A DNA stretch of 64,000 nt, taken from assembly GCF_046244365.1 (NCBI RefSeq), contig NZ_CP176395.1:8618001-8682000 (forward strand). Reading direction: 5' to 3'. The position numbers and the translations under genes are program-made. Source of the stretch: Paenibacillus_V sp046244365 (GTDB lineage Bacteria; Bacillota; Bacilli; Paenibacillales; NBRC-103111). Below, piece by piece: positions 10,399-17,066 of the stretch (its first letter is position 1; every line of letters starts with the position of its first letter). The notes under the pieces are model-generated. The model did not search any database. It had not been told where the DNA came from and worked only from the letters and a program-made list of their open reading frames with translations.

Positions 10399-10590
10399 CT
10401 AGTCTCCCCCGCCGCCTCCACCGTCTCCGCTGTCTCCGCCGCTCTCGCCGTTCGAGCCCGAATCGGAATCGTTGTAGTTGTTATCGTGAGAGGAGGCCCG
10501 GTTTTGCCTTCTTCGTTTCTTTCTCAGATCGAAATATACCGCTATGAAGGCGACCGCTGCAAAAACAAGTATGGCTAAACCATTGCCCAC
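10399..10590 (-). CDS. Small single-span membrane protein with Ser/Asp/Gly-rich tail
   Basis: A predicted 63-residue protein: one transmembrane segment (LAILVFAAVAFIAVYF), a basic stop-transfer stretch (LRKKRRRQ), then a low-complexity tail of Asn, Asp, Ser and Gly ending in a Gly run. I prefer the GTG at 10590 because AAAGGGGGG lies six bases upstream; an alternative GTG at 10641 has no ribosome binding site. No family recognised. A shared terminator lies just after the stop. Confidence 0.6.
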   Translation of the reverse strand: MGNGLAILVFAAVAFIAVYFDLRKKRRRQNRASSHDNNYNDSDSGSNGESGGDSGDGGGGGGD

Positions 10591-10680
10591 CGGTAACCCC
10601 CCTTTGCCATAGGCATATGCGGAAAACCAACCGTGAAGCACGGTGGAGCCCCGACATCCGCCATTGCCAAATGGGGCCTC

Positions 10681-11139
10681 TTAATTCGCTAGTTTACTCC
10701 ATTCGGGGTAGTCTTCCAAGTACCCGAATTGGCTCAGCTCCTTAAGCGCCTTCCGTATGCTGTGCTCATCCTCGCCCGATTCGCTCGACAGCTCCAGCAG
10801 CTGTTGGATATTCGTATCCGGGTGCTCCTTGCAGAACGTAAGCAAGCCTTTTGCAGCCCAGGACAGCCGATCGTCTTGGAAATCGCCGATCATCTGGCGG
10901 AACACCTTGACCGGGAGCAGCTTGATCTCCACCAGAGTCTGCAATCCCTTCATCGTCTGTTTGTCGTTCATCCGGCCGAGCCTTGAAATATCGGCTACTT
11001 GCGGTAAATGCGACTCCGAGGAATAGCATTTCAGGACGATGTATGTCATTTGCGCGTAAATATCCAATCCGGGTTGATGAAAGATTTCGTTCGAAATCGT
11101 AAAATTGCGTGTACTTTCACTAGCTTGTCCGCCAGCCAT
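10681..11139 (-). CDS. Helix-turn-helix protein, third gene of the ParM-like operon
   Basis: A 152-residue predicted DNA-binding protein. Helical segments resemble winged-helix/DnaD-N-like replication and partition proteins: an N-terminal stretch (IYAQMTYIVLKCYSSES), an HTH-like segment (QVADISRLGRMNDKQTMKGL), and a second possible winged helix near the C-terminus (DEHSIRKALKELSQFGYLED). I start at ATG 11139 because AAGGGGGA lies 6 bp upstream; an in-frame ATG at 11184 falls within the preceding gene. It follows the ParR-like gene closely, so it is probably co-transcribed with the actin-like gene. Function inferred from fold pattern only. Confidence 0.65.
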   Translation of the reverse strand: MAGGQASESTRNFTISNEIFHQPGLDIYAQMTYIVLKCYSSESHLPQVADISRLGRMNDKQTMKGLQTLVEIKLLPVKVFRQMIGDFQDDRLSWAAKGLLTFCKEHPDTNIQQLLELSSESGEDEHSIRKALKELSQFGYLEDYPEWSKLAN

Positions 11140-11161
11140 CCAAAGTCCCCCTTCATCCGAT

Positions 11162-11605
11162 TTATGGGAGTTCGCTCTGTACATTGCTTGCTTTCTCCGA
11201 TGTATGGTACAGCTTTCCCGAGTTTTGCTTCGCCTGCCGGAAAATTTGGGTCAGGCTGAAGCTCTTCGGCTCCTCGCTAAGAACCGGCTTTGCCGCCTGC
11301 CGCGAGTCGGCAGGCTCTTCTTGCTCCGCTGCATAGGCAGCATCGTCACGCTCGTCCGGCACATACGGGCCGAAGCTCTCGTCCGAAGGCGAGAGCTCTT
11401 CTTCCATAAAGAACTCCGCTGCAGCCGCAGCCGTCTGCTTGGAGAGCACATATCCGGAAACGATTTCCATGATTCCATGGCTGAACATACCGTCCCTTTT
11501 CAGACGGTTCAAATATTCGATGACCTCGGGCGGCGTGTCCGACGGAATATAGAGGGTCACATCCTTGCCAGGCCTTACGTAAACGGTCGATCTTCGCTTT
11601 TTCAA
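11162..11605 (-). CDS. ParR-like small DNA-binding adaptor (candidate)
   Basis: A 147-residue protein whose first 60 residues look like a ribbon-helix-helix domain: a beta-strand region (STVYVRPGKDVTLYIP), then two helices (PPEVIEYLNRLKRDG and SHGIMEIVSGYVLS). The rest is acidic and probably disordered, ending in a basic/helical tail (LTQIFRQAKQ). In plasmid type II partition systems the adaptor ParR has this order, with the N-terminus binding the centromere and the C-terminus binding the ParM filament. The gene overlaps the end of the ParM-like gene by 4 bp. The ParR assignment is an inference from layout and fold pattern. Confidence 0.55.
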   Translation of the reverse strand: MKKRRSTVYVRPGKDVTLYIPSDTPPEVIEYLNRLKRDGMFSHGIMEIVSGYVLSKQTAAAAAEFFMEEELSPSDESFGPYVPDERDDAAYAAEQEEPADSRQAAKPVLSEEPKSFSLTQIFRQAKQNSGKLYHTSEKASNVQSELP

Positions 11606-12807
11606 GCAGACCCGCTCCCGCCATCGGCTATGGTTCCCTCATCCGCTTCGGCCGCAGCGCCGGCTGCCGACTCGTCCGCATGCTTCAAGGCGTGATCGAG
11701 CAGCAGGAAGGTGCCCCGCACATTGCGGAATTGGCTGTACTCGGCGTTATCGAAGCGTATCGGCAGCCCTAGCTCGGCATTCAGCTTCTCGATCCACGGC
11801 TGCAGAACGATCGCCCCTCCGCCGATAAACCAGAATTCGCCTGCGTAGCGGACGTGCTTCCAAGAATTGCGGGCGTATTTCAGCACCTTCTCCGCTAAAA
11901 TGCGCATGTGCCGGTTCACTAAGGCGGTCATGTCGAACACGACCTTGCCTTCCGAATAAATTTCATATTCCTTGTTGACCAGCATCAGCGTCAGCTCGGC
12001 CGTGCTGGAGATGAGTTCCTCGCCCTGGCCGTTAATCTCGTTGCGAATGCTTTCCAGCGCATTGTTGAGATAAATTTTAGCCCCGGTGGAGTGGCGCTGA
12101 TCCAGGTCCAGTCCCGGTTTAAAAAAAGCGATGTCCATATCGACGCCGCCTATATCGGCAATCCCAAATCCTTTGTGGGACAGGTGAGACTTTGAAGTCG
12201 CTTCTATATCGTAAACGCCGGACACATCGTCAATGCCGATGTCCGTGGGCAGCGCAAACTCCATATCCACCGTTACGCCTTTAAATACGGGGGTGGTCAC
12301 GAATGTGACGGCGTGAACGCCGTGCGTTATTTTATGCGCGAATTCGCTGCGGAATTTGGCGACCTCGCTGATGGGCAGTCCCGTCCCCAGGTTTACCTGA
12401 GCCTTGATCCGCGTTTTCCCTTGTTTGATCACGTCTTCATGCTTCTTAGCGATGGCATAGGCGGCTGCCGTAAGGAGCGTGACCATAGTCTCGGGGCGCT
12501 GGGCCTTTTTTTGCACGGCTTTATCGCCAACGATTTCATGAACGATCCCTTCGTTGCCGATCGCCAAATTGCCGACGTAAACGTGCCGGTACTGGTCGCT
12601 TTCGATTGCGGAAGACGTGATCTGCACATCAAGGAAATCCAAAGGCTCGCCCTGCTCCGTCAAGAAAAACAGCTCTCCGAACGGCTGAGCCACCACATTC
12701 GGAAAAATAAAGCTGCAGTCCAGCCGGTCATAGATCGCCTTAATATGACTGCTGCCGCTATCGATGGATAGAGTGATGGCAGTGGTAACGACGTCGTTTT
12801 TAGCCAA
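11602..12807 (-). CDS. ParM/Alp-type actin-like ATPase
   Basis: A 401-residue bacterial actin homologue of the plasmid-segregation type. The actin-fold nucleotide motifs are visible: phosphate-1 (LSIDSGSSHIKAIYD, residues about 12-26), phosphate-2 (GIADIGGVDMDIAFF, near 215) and the adenosine loop (WFIGGGAIVLQPWIEKL, near 325). A low-complexity Ala/Glu/Gly tail follows. The start is TTG at 12807 with GAGGGG 7 bp upstream. ParM filaments push DNA copies apart when bound by ParR at parC. The neighbouring small gene and upstream repeat array fit that arrangement, although chromosomal genes around it suggest it is integrated or domesticated. Confidence 0.88.
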   Translation of the reverse strand: MAKNDVVTTAITLSIDSGSSHIKAIYDRLDCSFIFPNVVAQPFGELFFLTEQGEPLDFLDVQITSSAIESDQYRHVYVGNLAIGNEGIVHEIVGDKAVQKKAQRPETMVTLLTAAAYAIAKKHEDVIKQGKTRIKAQVNLGTGLPISEVAKFRSEFAHKITHGVHAVTFVTTPVFKGVTVDMEFALPTDIGIDDVSGVYDIEATSKSHLSHKGFGIADIGGVDMDIAFFKPGLDLDQRHSTGAKIYLNNALESIRNEINGQGEELISSTAELTLMLVNKEYEIYSEGKVVFDMTALVNRHMRILAEKVLKYARNSWKHVRYAGEFWFIGGGAIVLQPWIEKLNAELGLPIRFDNAEYSQFRNVRGTFLLLDHALKHADESAAGAAAEADEGTIADGGSGSA

Positions 12808-12929
12808 GTCCAGTCCCCTCTCCTCAACCTGAAAATCTTTATTATACTAGTTCGGACCTATTCGCCGGTCTGAGAGGGTCTGCGGCCATTGCTCATATTT
12901 TTCCAGTTCGATCAGCCGCAAATAAAGTT

Positions 12930-13018
12930 TGAAGTTTAAACGTTGAAGCTTATTGCGGAACTTTAACGTTCAAAGTTCAAAGTTTAACGTTTAAACTTTA
13001 GATTTTAAACGTTAAACT
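12930..13018. repeat. Four phased imperfect palindromes centred on AACGTT, candidate parC-like centromere/operator
   Basis: Copies of a motif close to AGTTTAACGTTAAACT have AACGTT cores at 12939, 12965, 12986 and 13008, spaced 26, 21 and 22 bp, about two helical turns, so they face one side of the helix. Extra half-motifs (AAAGTTTGAAG, CAAAGTTCAAAG) lie among them. The array is about 120 bp upstream of the ParM-like start codon, where plasmid parC sites usually sit. Confidence 0.7.
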
Positions 13019-13031
13019 TCGATGAAACGCC

Positions 13032-13060
13032 AAAAAACCGCCGCAGCCATTTGCTGCGGC
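13032..13060 (-). terminator. Rho-independent terminator after the aquaporin gene
   Basis: On the minus strand GCCGCAGC pairs with GCTGCGGC, followed by GGTTTTTTGG. It separates the aquaporin from the ParM-like operon promoter region. Confidence 0.9.
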
Positions 13061-13085
13061 AGCCGCTTGACGCCGTTACTTGCGC

Positions 13086-13763
13086 TTACTGGCGTTTCAG
13101 CCCCTTGTGCGCGACCGAGGCCAGCGCCGCCCCAAGCAGCGGGGCCGCCAGGAATACCCATACCTGCGTAAAAGCTTTGCCCCCGAGCCAAACGGCAGGC
13201 CCCAAGCTTCTAGCCGGGTTAACGGACGTTCCCGTCAAGGCGATGCCGAGAATGTGAACGAAAGCAAGCGTAAGCCCGATGACCAGACCGGCTACCCTGC
13301 CGTTCGCTTCGCTCGAAGTTACGCCAAGAATCGTAAACACAAATACGAAGGTCAGTACGATTTCGACGATCAGCGCCGCCAAAAGAGGGATGCCGATGCC
13401 GTATCCTTCGCCGAACCCGTTCTGGCCCAGATTTTTTACCGCATGACCGGTCGAATCGATGATCGCATACAATAAGGCTGCGCCGGCAAGCGCTCCTGCG
13501 ACCTGCGACACGACATAGTACGCAAAATCTTTGGCCGACAGCTTCCCGTTTAGGAGCATGGCAAAGGAGACGGCGGGGTTAATGTGACACCCGGAAATCG
13601 GACCGATCACATAGGCCATCGCCACAATCGACAAGCCGAACGCAAAAGCGATGCCCAGATTGCCGAGATCCCCTCCGGCCGTAGCCGCGCTGCCGCAGCC
13701 GAATAGCACCAGTACGAACGTTCCGATAAACTCGGCTAAGTACTTTTTGTGAGAGTTGTTCAT
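13086..13763 (-). CDS. aqpZ: Aquaporin Z-like water channel (MIP family)
   Basis: A 225-residue six-helix membrane channel. Both NPA boxes are present (HINPAVSFA near residue 60 and SVNPARSLGPA near 182), as is the N-terminal family signature (AEFIGTFVLVLFGCGSAA). An Arg directly after the second NPA and a His in helix 5 context (FVHILGIALTGTSVNPARS) fit a water-selective aquaporin rather than a glycerol facilitator, which usually carries Asp after its second NPA. Single gene with its own terminator. Confidence 0.92.
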   Translation of the reverse strand: MNNSHKKYLAEFIGTFVLVLFGCGSAATAGGDLGNLGIAFAFGLSIVAMAYVIGPISGCHINPAVSFAMLLNGKLSAKDFAYYVVSQVAGALAGAALLYAIIDSTGHAVKNLGQNGFGEGYGIGIPLLAALIVEIVLTFVFVFTILGVTSSEANGRVAGLVIGLTLAFVHILGIALTGTSVNPARSLGPAVWLGGKAFTQVWVFLAAPLLGAALASVAHKGLKRQ

Positions 13764-13913
13764 TCAAGTCCCTCCTCCGATTGGACGCTCTGACGAGCTA
13801 CACAAATCCTATTCCATCGGCGGCCGACTTATTCCGTTTTCTTGCTATTGCGTCTATCGGGCCATGCCAGACGCGGGTAGGAGGGAAGAAGATGCGGGTA
13901 TTTGCCAAACCGG

Positions 13914-14225
13914 TCAATCGGGATGCGGCGCGAACCGGAAGCTTTCCAGCTCGACACGGCCGTTTACAACGGTAACGCCCTCCTGTTCCAAATACATCAT
14001 TTGCAAAAACCGGGATTCCTCGTTCTGGATCGCAATCTCGCCCTTGGCATTGACTACTCTGTGCCACGGCAGTTTGTGTATGCCGCTTAAGGCGTGCAGA
14101 ATGCGAACCACCTGCCTCGCTGCCCGCGGGCTCCCTGCCTGCCTTGCGATCTGTCCGTAGGTCATGACGTATCCTTCCGGTATGCTCTTGATGACTTCGA
14201 TGACCCGCAGCGTAAAGGGCTCCAT
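13914..14225 (-). CDS. Alkyltransferase-like (ATL) DNA repair protein, MGMT family
   Basis: A 103-residue protein of the O6-methylguanine-DNA methyltransferase family. The DNA-binding part (GYVMTYGQIARQAGSPRAARQV) with its arginine finger is intact, but the alkyl-acceptor motif PCHRV reads PWHRV, so Trp replaces the catalytic Cys. Such ATL proteins bind O6-alkylguanine and flag it for nucleotide excision repair instead of repairing it directly. GGAGGAGG lies upstream of the ATG. Four repeated sites lie immediately upstream (14251-14373). Confidence 0.93.
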   Translation of the reverse strand: MEPFTLRVIEVIKSIPEGYVMTYGQIARQAGSPRAARQVVRILHALSGIHKLPWHRVVNAKGEIAIQNEESRFLQMMYLEQEGVTVVNGRVELESFRFAPHPD

Positions 14226-14250
14226 TTGTCAGCCTCCTCCTTTGTCCACT

Positions 14251-14373
14251 TATAACATTTGTGTTTTTTTCATTTCGCTATTATAACGTTTTTGTTATTT
14301 CATACATTATTTTTTATAACGTTTCTGTGTTATATTTCGATATCCAGACATCTATAACGTTAGTGTTATATTA
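14251..14373. repeat. Four copies of a TATAACGTTNGTGTTATA-like element, candidate operator array
   Basis: Copies begin at 14251, 14282, 14315 and 14353 (spacing 31, 33 and 38 bp). Each has TATAAC, a GTT-rich core and usually GTTATA, so each is an imperfect palindrome. The array fills the 25-150 bp upstream of the ATL gene start. A bound regulator is inferred; none is identified. Confidence 0.65.
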
Positions 14374-14529
14374 TCGATTTCATCTTATCTCTCCTGTTGC
14401 GATCCTGCTACCGCCATTATACTGCTTCTGTTTCCAACCGACGCACGAATCCAAAAAAGCAGCTAACCCGGAAAACGCTCCCCGTGAAAACTGCTTCGGC
14501 TGCAAAACCCACCCCATACACGAACCGGG

Positions 14530-14700
14530 CTATTCCTTGCTTTTTTTCGATCCGCCGGCCTGCGCCATCCGAATGATCTTCTCGAGCCCTTCGATATACT
14601 GGCGGAACATATCGTGCCCATGCTCGGTTGACGTGCAGATCGTTTTCGGACGCCGTCCGAAGAACGTTTTGGTCACTTGATTCGGTTCTGAAACACGCAC
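14530..14700 (-). pseudogene. C-terminal remnant of a winged-helix transcriptional regulator
   Basis: The reverse strand reads NQVTKTFFGRRPKT, then TSTEHGHDMFRQYIEGLEKI, ending about ten residues later at a TAG. The pattern of a wing (K-x-F-x-G-R-x-P-x-T) followed by TEHG and a long helix is typical of the end of small winged-helix (MarR/HTH_34-like) regulators. No helix-turn-helix half or start codon with a ribosome binding site precedes it; upstream DNA is repeat-rich and noncoding. I infer a gene truncated at its 5' side. Confidence 0.55.
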
Positions 14701-14726
14701 TATTCGTGCGTATTCGCATGATCTTT

Positions 14727-14912
14727 TAACTGGAAAACATGCTGTTACTTCTTGTTCCTACGGGCTTCGTAACGTCATCTAACTGGAAAACTTACCGTTC
14801 ATTCTGAGAATTCACCCATTTGTGGAGGTAACATGCGGAATAAGATGGAGAAAATCCAGTTGGCTCCAAGCTGCAGATCAAACTGGCCAAAATAAATGGA
14901 GTTTTCCCAGTT
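14727..14912. repeat. TAACTGGAAAAC repeats, two direct and one inverted
   Basis: TAACTGGAAAAC occurs at 14727-14738 and 14780-14791, and a near-complement GTTTTCCCAGTTA at 14900-14912, with partial copies (CCAGTT near 14855, AACTGG near 14881) between. No gene is visible here. The set looks like a dispersed noncoding repeat family next to a decayed gene. Confidence 0.55.
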
Positions 14913-15070
14913 ACTTCATCCAAGAAGATCATATTTTTGCAGCAAAGATGATACACGAATCGTAAAGAAGGCCAACCAGAAAATCTCCCGGATGGCCTAA
15001 ATAGTATGAAGAGGCAATCCCTCCGCCATTTTCATGGTTTTCGAGATAGCCTCTTTAGAGGAGAACTCCT

Positions 15071-15823
15071 TTATTTCGCGGTGACGCCGCCGTCTACCGG
15101 CAACTCCACGCCCGTTATATATGCCGATTCGTCGGATGCGAGGAACAGAACCGCTTCCGCCACCTCGGATGCCCGTCCGACTCTCGGCAGAGCGGTCTGG
15201 GACAGGAACCACCCCAGCATCTGTTCGTTATTGACAAATTCGGCGCTCATCGGCGTTTCGATAAAGCCCGGATGTACCGAATTGACCCGGATATGGTCCT
15301 TGCCGAAATCGACGGCCGCCGCTTTGGAGAGCATACGCACGCCGCCTTTGGAGGCCGTATAGGCCCCGGCGCCGCTGCTGCCGGTCAATCCGGCGATCGA
15401 CGAAATATTGATGATCGAGCCGCCGCCGTTAGCCTGCATATGCGGAATGACGTGCTTCATTCCGAGGAAGGTGCTCGTCAGGTTAATGTTCATCACTTTA
15501 TTCCACTGCTCGATCGTCGTTTCCAGCAAGCCGGCAGCCAGCGAAACGCCCGCGTTGTTAACCAATATGTCCACCTTGCCGTACGTACGGATCGTATCGC
15601 TCACAACCGTTACCCAACCATCTTCGGAGGCGACATTGTGCGCGAACGCAGAAGCTTGTCCCCCGCTTGCCTCTATTTCCCTTACAACCGCTTGTACCGC
15701 GGCTAGATTAATATCGGTCGCCGCTACGGCGGCCCCTTCTTTCGCTAACAGGATCGCTTCTTCGCGTCCCATGCCGCTTCCCGCACCCGTAACGATTGCG
15801 ACTTTCCCATTTAAGCGTGCCAT
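15071..15823 (-). CDS. Short-chain dehydrogenase/reductase (SDR)
   Basis: A 250-residue classical SDR. The NAD(P)-binding motif TGAGSGMG (residues about 12-19), NNAG (VNNAGVSL), catalytic Ser (INISSIAG) and YTASKGG (Tyr-x3-Lys) are present, with HPGFIETPM after the active site and the usual C-terminal GVELPVDGG. ATG at 15823 is preferred because AAGGGGA lies 8 bases upstream; an in-frame start at 15889 would precede the promoter region and has no such site. A TetR gene is divergent. Substrate unknown. Confidence 0.94.
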   Translation of the reverse strand: MARLNGKVAIVTGAGSGMGREEAILLAKEGAAVAATDINLAAVQAVVREIEASGGQASAFAHNVASEDGWVTVVSDTIRTYGKVDILVNNAGVSLAAGLLETTIEQWNKVMNINLTSTFLGMKHVIPHMQANGGGSIINISSIAGLTGSSGAGAYTASKGGVRMLSKAAAVDFGKDHIRVNSVHPGFIETPMSAEFVNNEQMLGWFLSQTALPRVGRASEVAEAVLFLASDESAYITGVELPVDGGVTAK

Positions 15824-15888
15824 AATCAGGTCCCCTTTGCTATCGTCTGATTGGTTGACTCGTCGGAAACACCTTGCTATCGGCGTCA

Positions 15889-15945
15889 TGATAGTATCAC
15901 TATCACCACAAGATTTATTATATCATTACAGTCTGTGAAACTCAA
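15889..15945 (-). promoter_or_regulatory. SDR promoter with TetR-type operator
   Basis: Reading the minus strand, TTGAGT (15945-15940) and TATAAT (15922-15917) are separated by 17 bp. Just downstream lies the palindrome TGATAGT-ATC-ACTATCA (15889-15905), with perfect 7-bp arms, where a bound repressor would block transcription. The divergent TetR gene is the obvious candidate. Confidence 0.75.
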
Positions 15946-16028
15946 TTTCCTCCTTGCGGAAGGAATAGGCGGGCGCTATAATACTCATAATTCTAATGCC
16001 GACTTAGCGGACGAAAGGATCAACGCTC

Positions 16029-16679
16029 ATGGATCCGAAAGCCAGATACGAAAAAGAACGCGCCGACGGCAAGCAGCAGCGGCTGTCGCTGATTCTCGCA
16101 TCCGCGGAGCGCGTGTTTGTCCAAAAGGGAATCGAAAAAACGACGATGCAGGATATCGCCAAGGATGCCAATATCGGCGTGGCTACCGTATTCCGGTATT
16201 TTCCCAAAAAAGAAAAACTGATCGTAGCCGTCGCGACCGGCATGCTTGAACCGATGCTCGACGGCTTTCAAACGATTGCCGACATGCCCTTATCCTGTTT
16301 GGACAAACTGGATAGACTGTTCGACTTCTTTATTTCGCGGCTTGAAGACCATCACGGCGGAAACACGAAATTTATGGAGGATTTCGACAGCTATGCGGCG
16401 CATTCCCTTGAACCGCTTGAGGATATGGCGGATTTCAATGCCCTGAACCGCAAAATTTCGCGCGAGTACGCCAGAATCATTCAAGACGGCATGCAGGACG
16501 GCTCGCTCCGCTCCGATCTTCCCGTCAATGAGATTTTAACGACGCTGGTCAATACGTTCGGCCTCTTTGCCAGAAAGCTCTCTCTGCAAAAAAACATCCT
16601 TTTGCTCGAATCGGATCTGGAGCCGGAGCGTCAGCTGGCCATCTTGAAGAAAATTTTGCTCGACTACGTCAAAGCTTAA
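16029..16679 (+). CDS. TetR/AcrR-family regulator
   Basis: A 216-residue regulator. The N-terminal HTH is typical (ILASAERVFVQKGIEKTTMQ, then DIAKDANIGVATVFRYFPKK, residues about 21-61); the remaining residues form the ligand-binding helical domain. GAAAGGA lies upstream of the ATG and TATAAT at about 15976. It is divergent from the SDR gene, whose promoter carries a perfect palindrome, so it probably controls that gene. Ends in a strong terminator. Confidence 0.93.
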   Translation: MDPKARYEKERADGKQQRLSLILASAERVFVQKGIEKTTMQDIAKDANIGVATVFRYFPKKEKLIVAVATGMLEPMLDGFQTIADMPLSCLDKLDRLFDFFISRLEDHHGGNTKFMEDFDSYAAHSLEPLEDMADFNALNRKISREYARIIQDGMQDGSLRSDLPVNEILTTLVNTFGLFARKLSLQKNILLLESDLEPERQLAILKKILLDYVKA

Positions 16680-16684
16680 AGAAG

Positions 16685-16722
16685 AACGGCCGGTATCCCC
16701 TTATTGGAGGAAACCGGCCGTT
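16685..16722 (+). terminator. Terminator after the TetR gene
   Basis: AACGGCCGGT pairs with ACCGGCCGTT around an 18-base loop, just past the stop codon. Confidence 0.8.
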
Positions 16723-16729
16723 TGTTCGT

Positions 16730-17066
16730 CCCCGTTACCGGACCCTGCGAGATTTGCGTAGTCTTGCCGAGGATCCATCCTTGCCGCTGCCGAGTAGGCA
16801 AAAAGCTGGCCGTTCCATTTTTTGTTTCGCGTGGAACAATTCGACGAACTGTACCCTACTCCTGAAGCAGCATGAAGCGGAGTGACATTTTTGTCACTTA
16901 CAGGCCGACGCGCGTTACGCGAGACGGATACAAGGATAAACGACTGCCGGCGTCTTATGACGCTGGAGTTTACCGTAGGTGGAGAGCCTCCTCGAGGAAT
17001 ATACTTTCTGAAACACTGCAAAAAGCGTACCCACCTGAATGGATACGCCCCATCAATCCTATGTCC
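16730..17066. other. Gap with a perfect short palindrome, no gene seen
   Basis: About 340 bp between the TetR terminator and rlmN. AGTGACA-TTTT-TGTCACT (16881-16898) has perfect 7-bp arms and no T-run, so it looks more like an operator than a terminator, but no adjacent gene starts here. Open frames look random. Confidence 0.5.

Larger units (their letters stand above)
14226..15070. other. 845 bp region without an intact gene
   Basis: This gap holds the ATL operator-like array, the regulator remnant, the TAACTGGAAAAC repeats, and a terminator-like hairpin (AGGCCA 14969-14974 with TGGCCT 14993-14998) beyond the SDR stop. Open frames on either strand lack coding character. Confidence 0.6.

Noticed and set aside
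13032..13060. Small noncoding RNA at the GC-rich hairpin near the palindrome array
   Set aside because: Better explained as the aquaporin terminator: stem followed by T-run on the correct strand.
14261..14680. 139-codon plus frame in the ATL upstream region
   Set aside because: Runs through the operator array and opposite the regulator remnant; no ribosome binding site.
16701..17021. 106-codon minus frame in the gap before rlmN
   Set aside because: No ribosome binding site, no recognisable pattern, and it covers a terminator.
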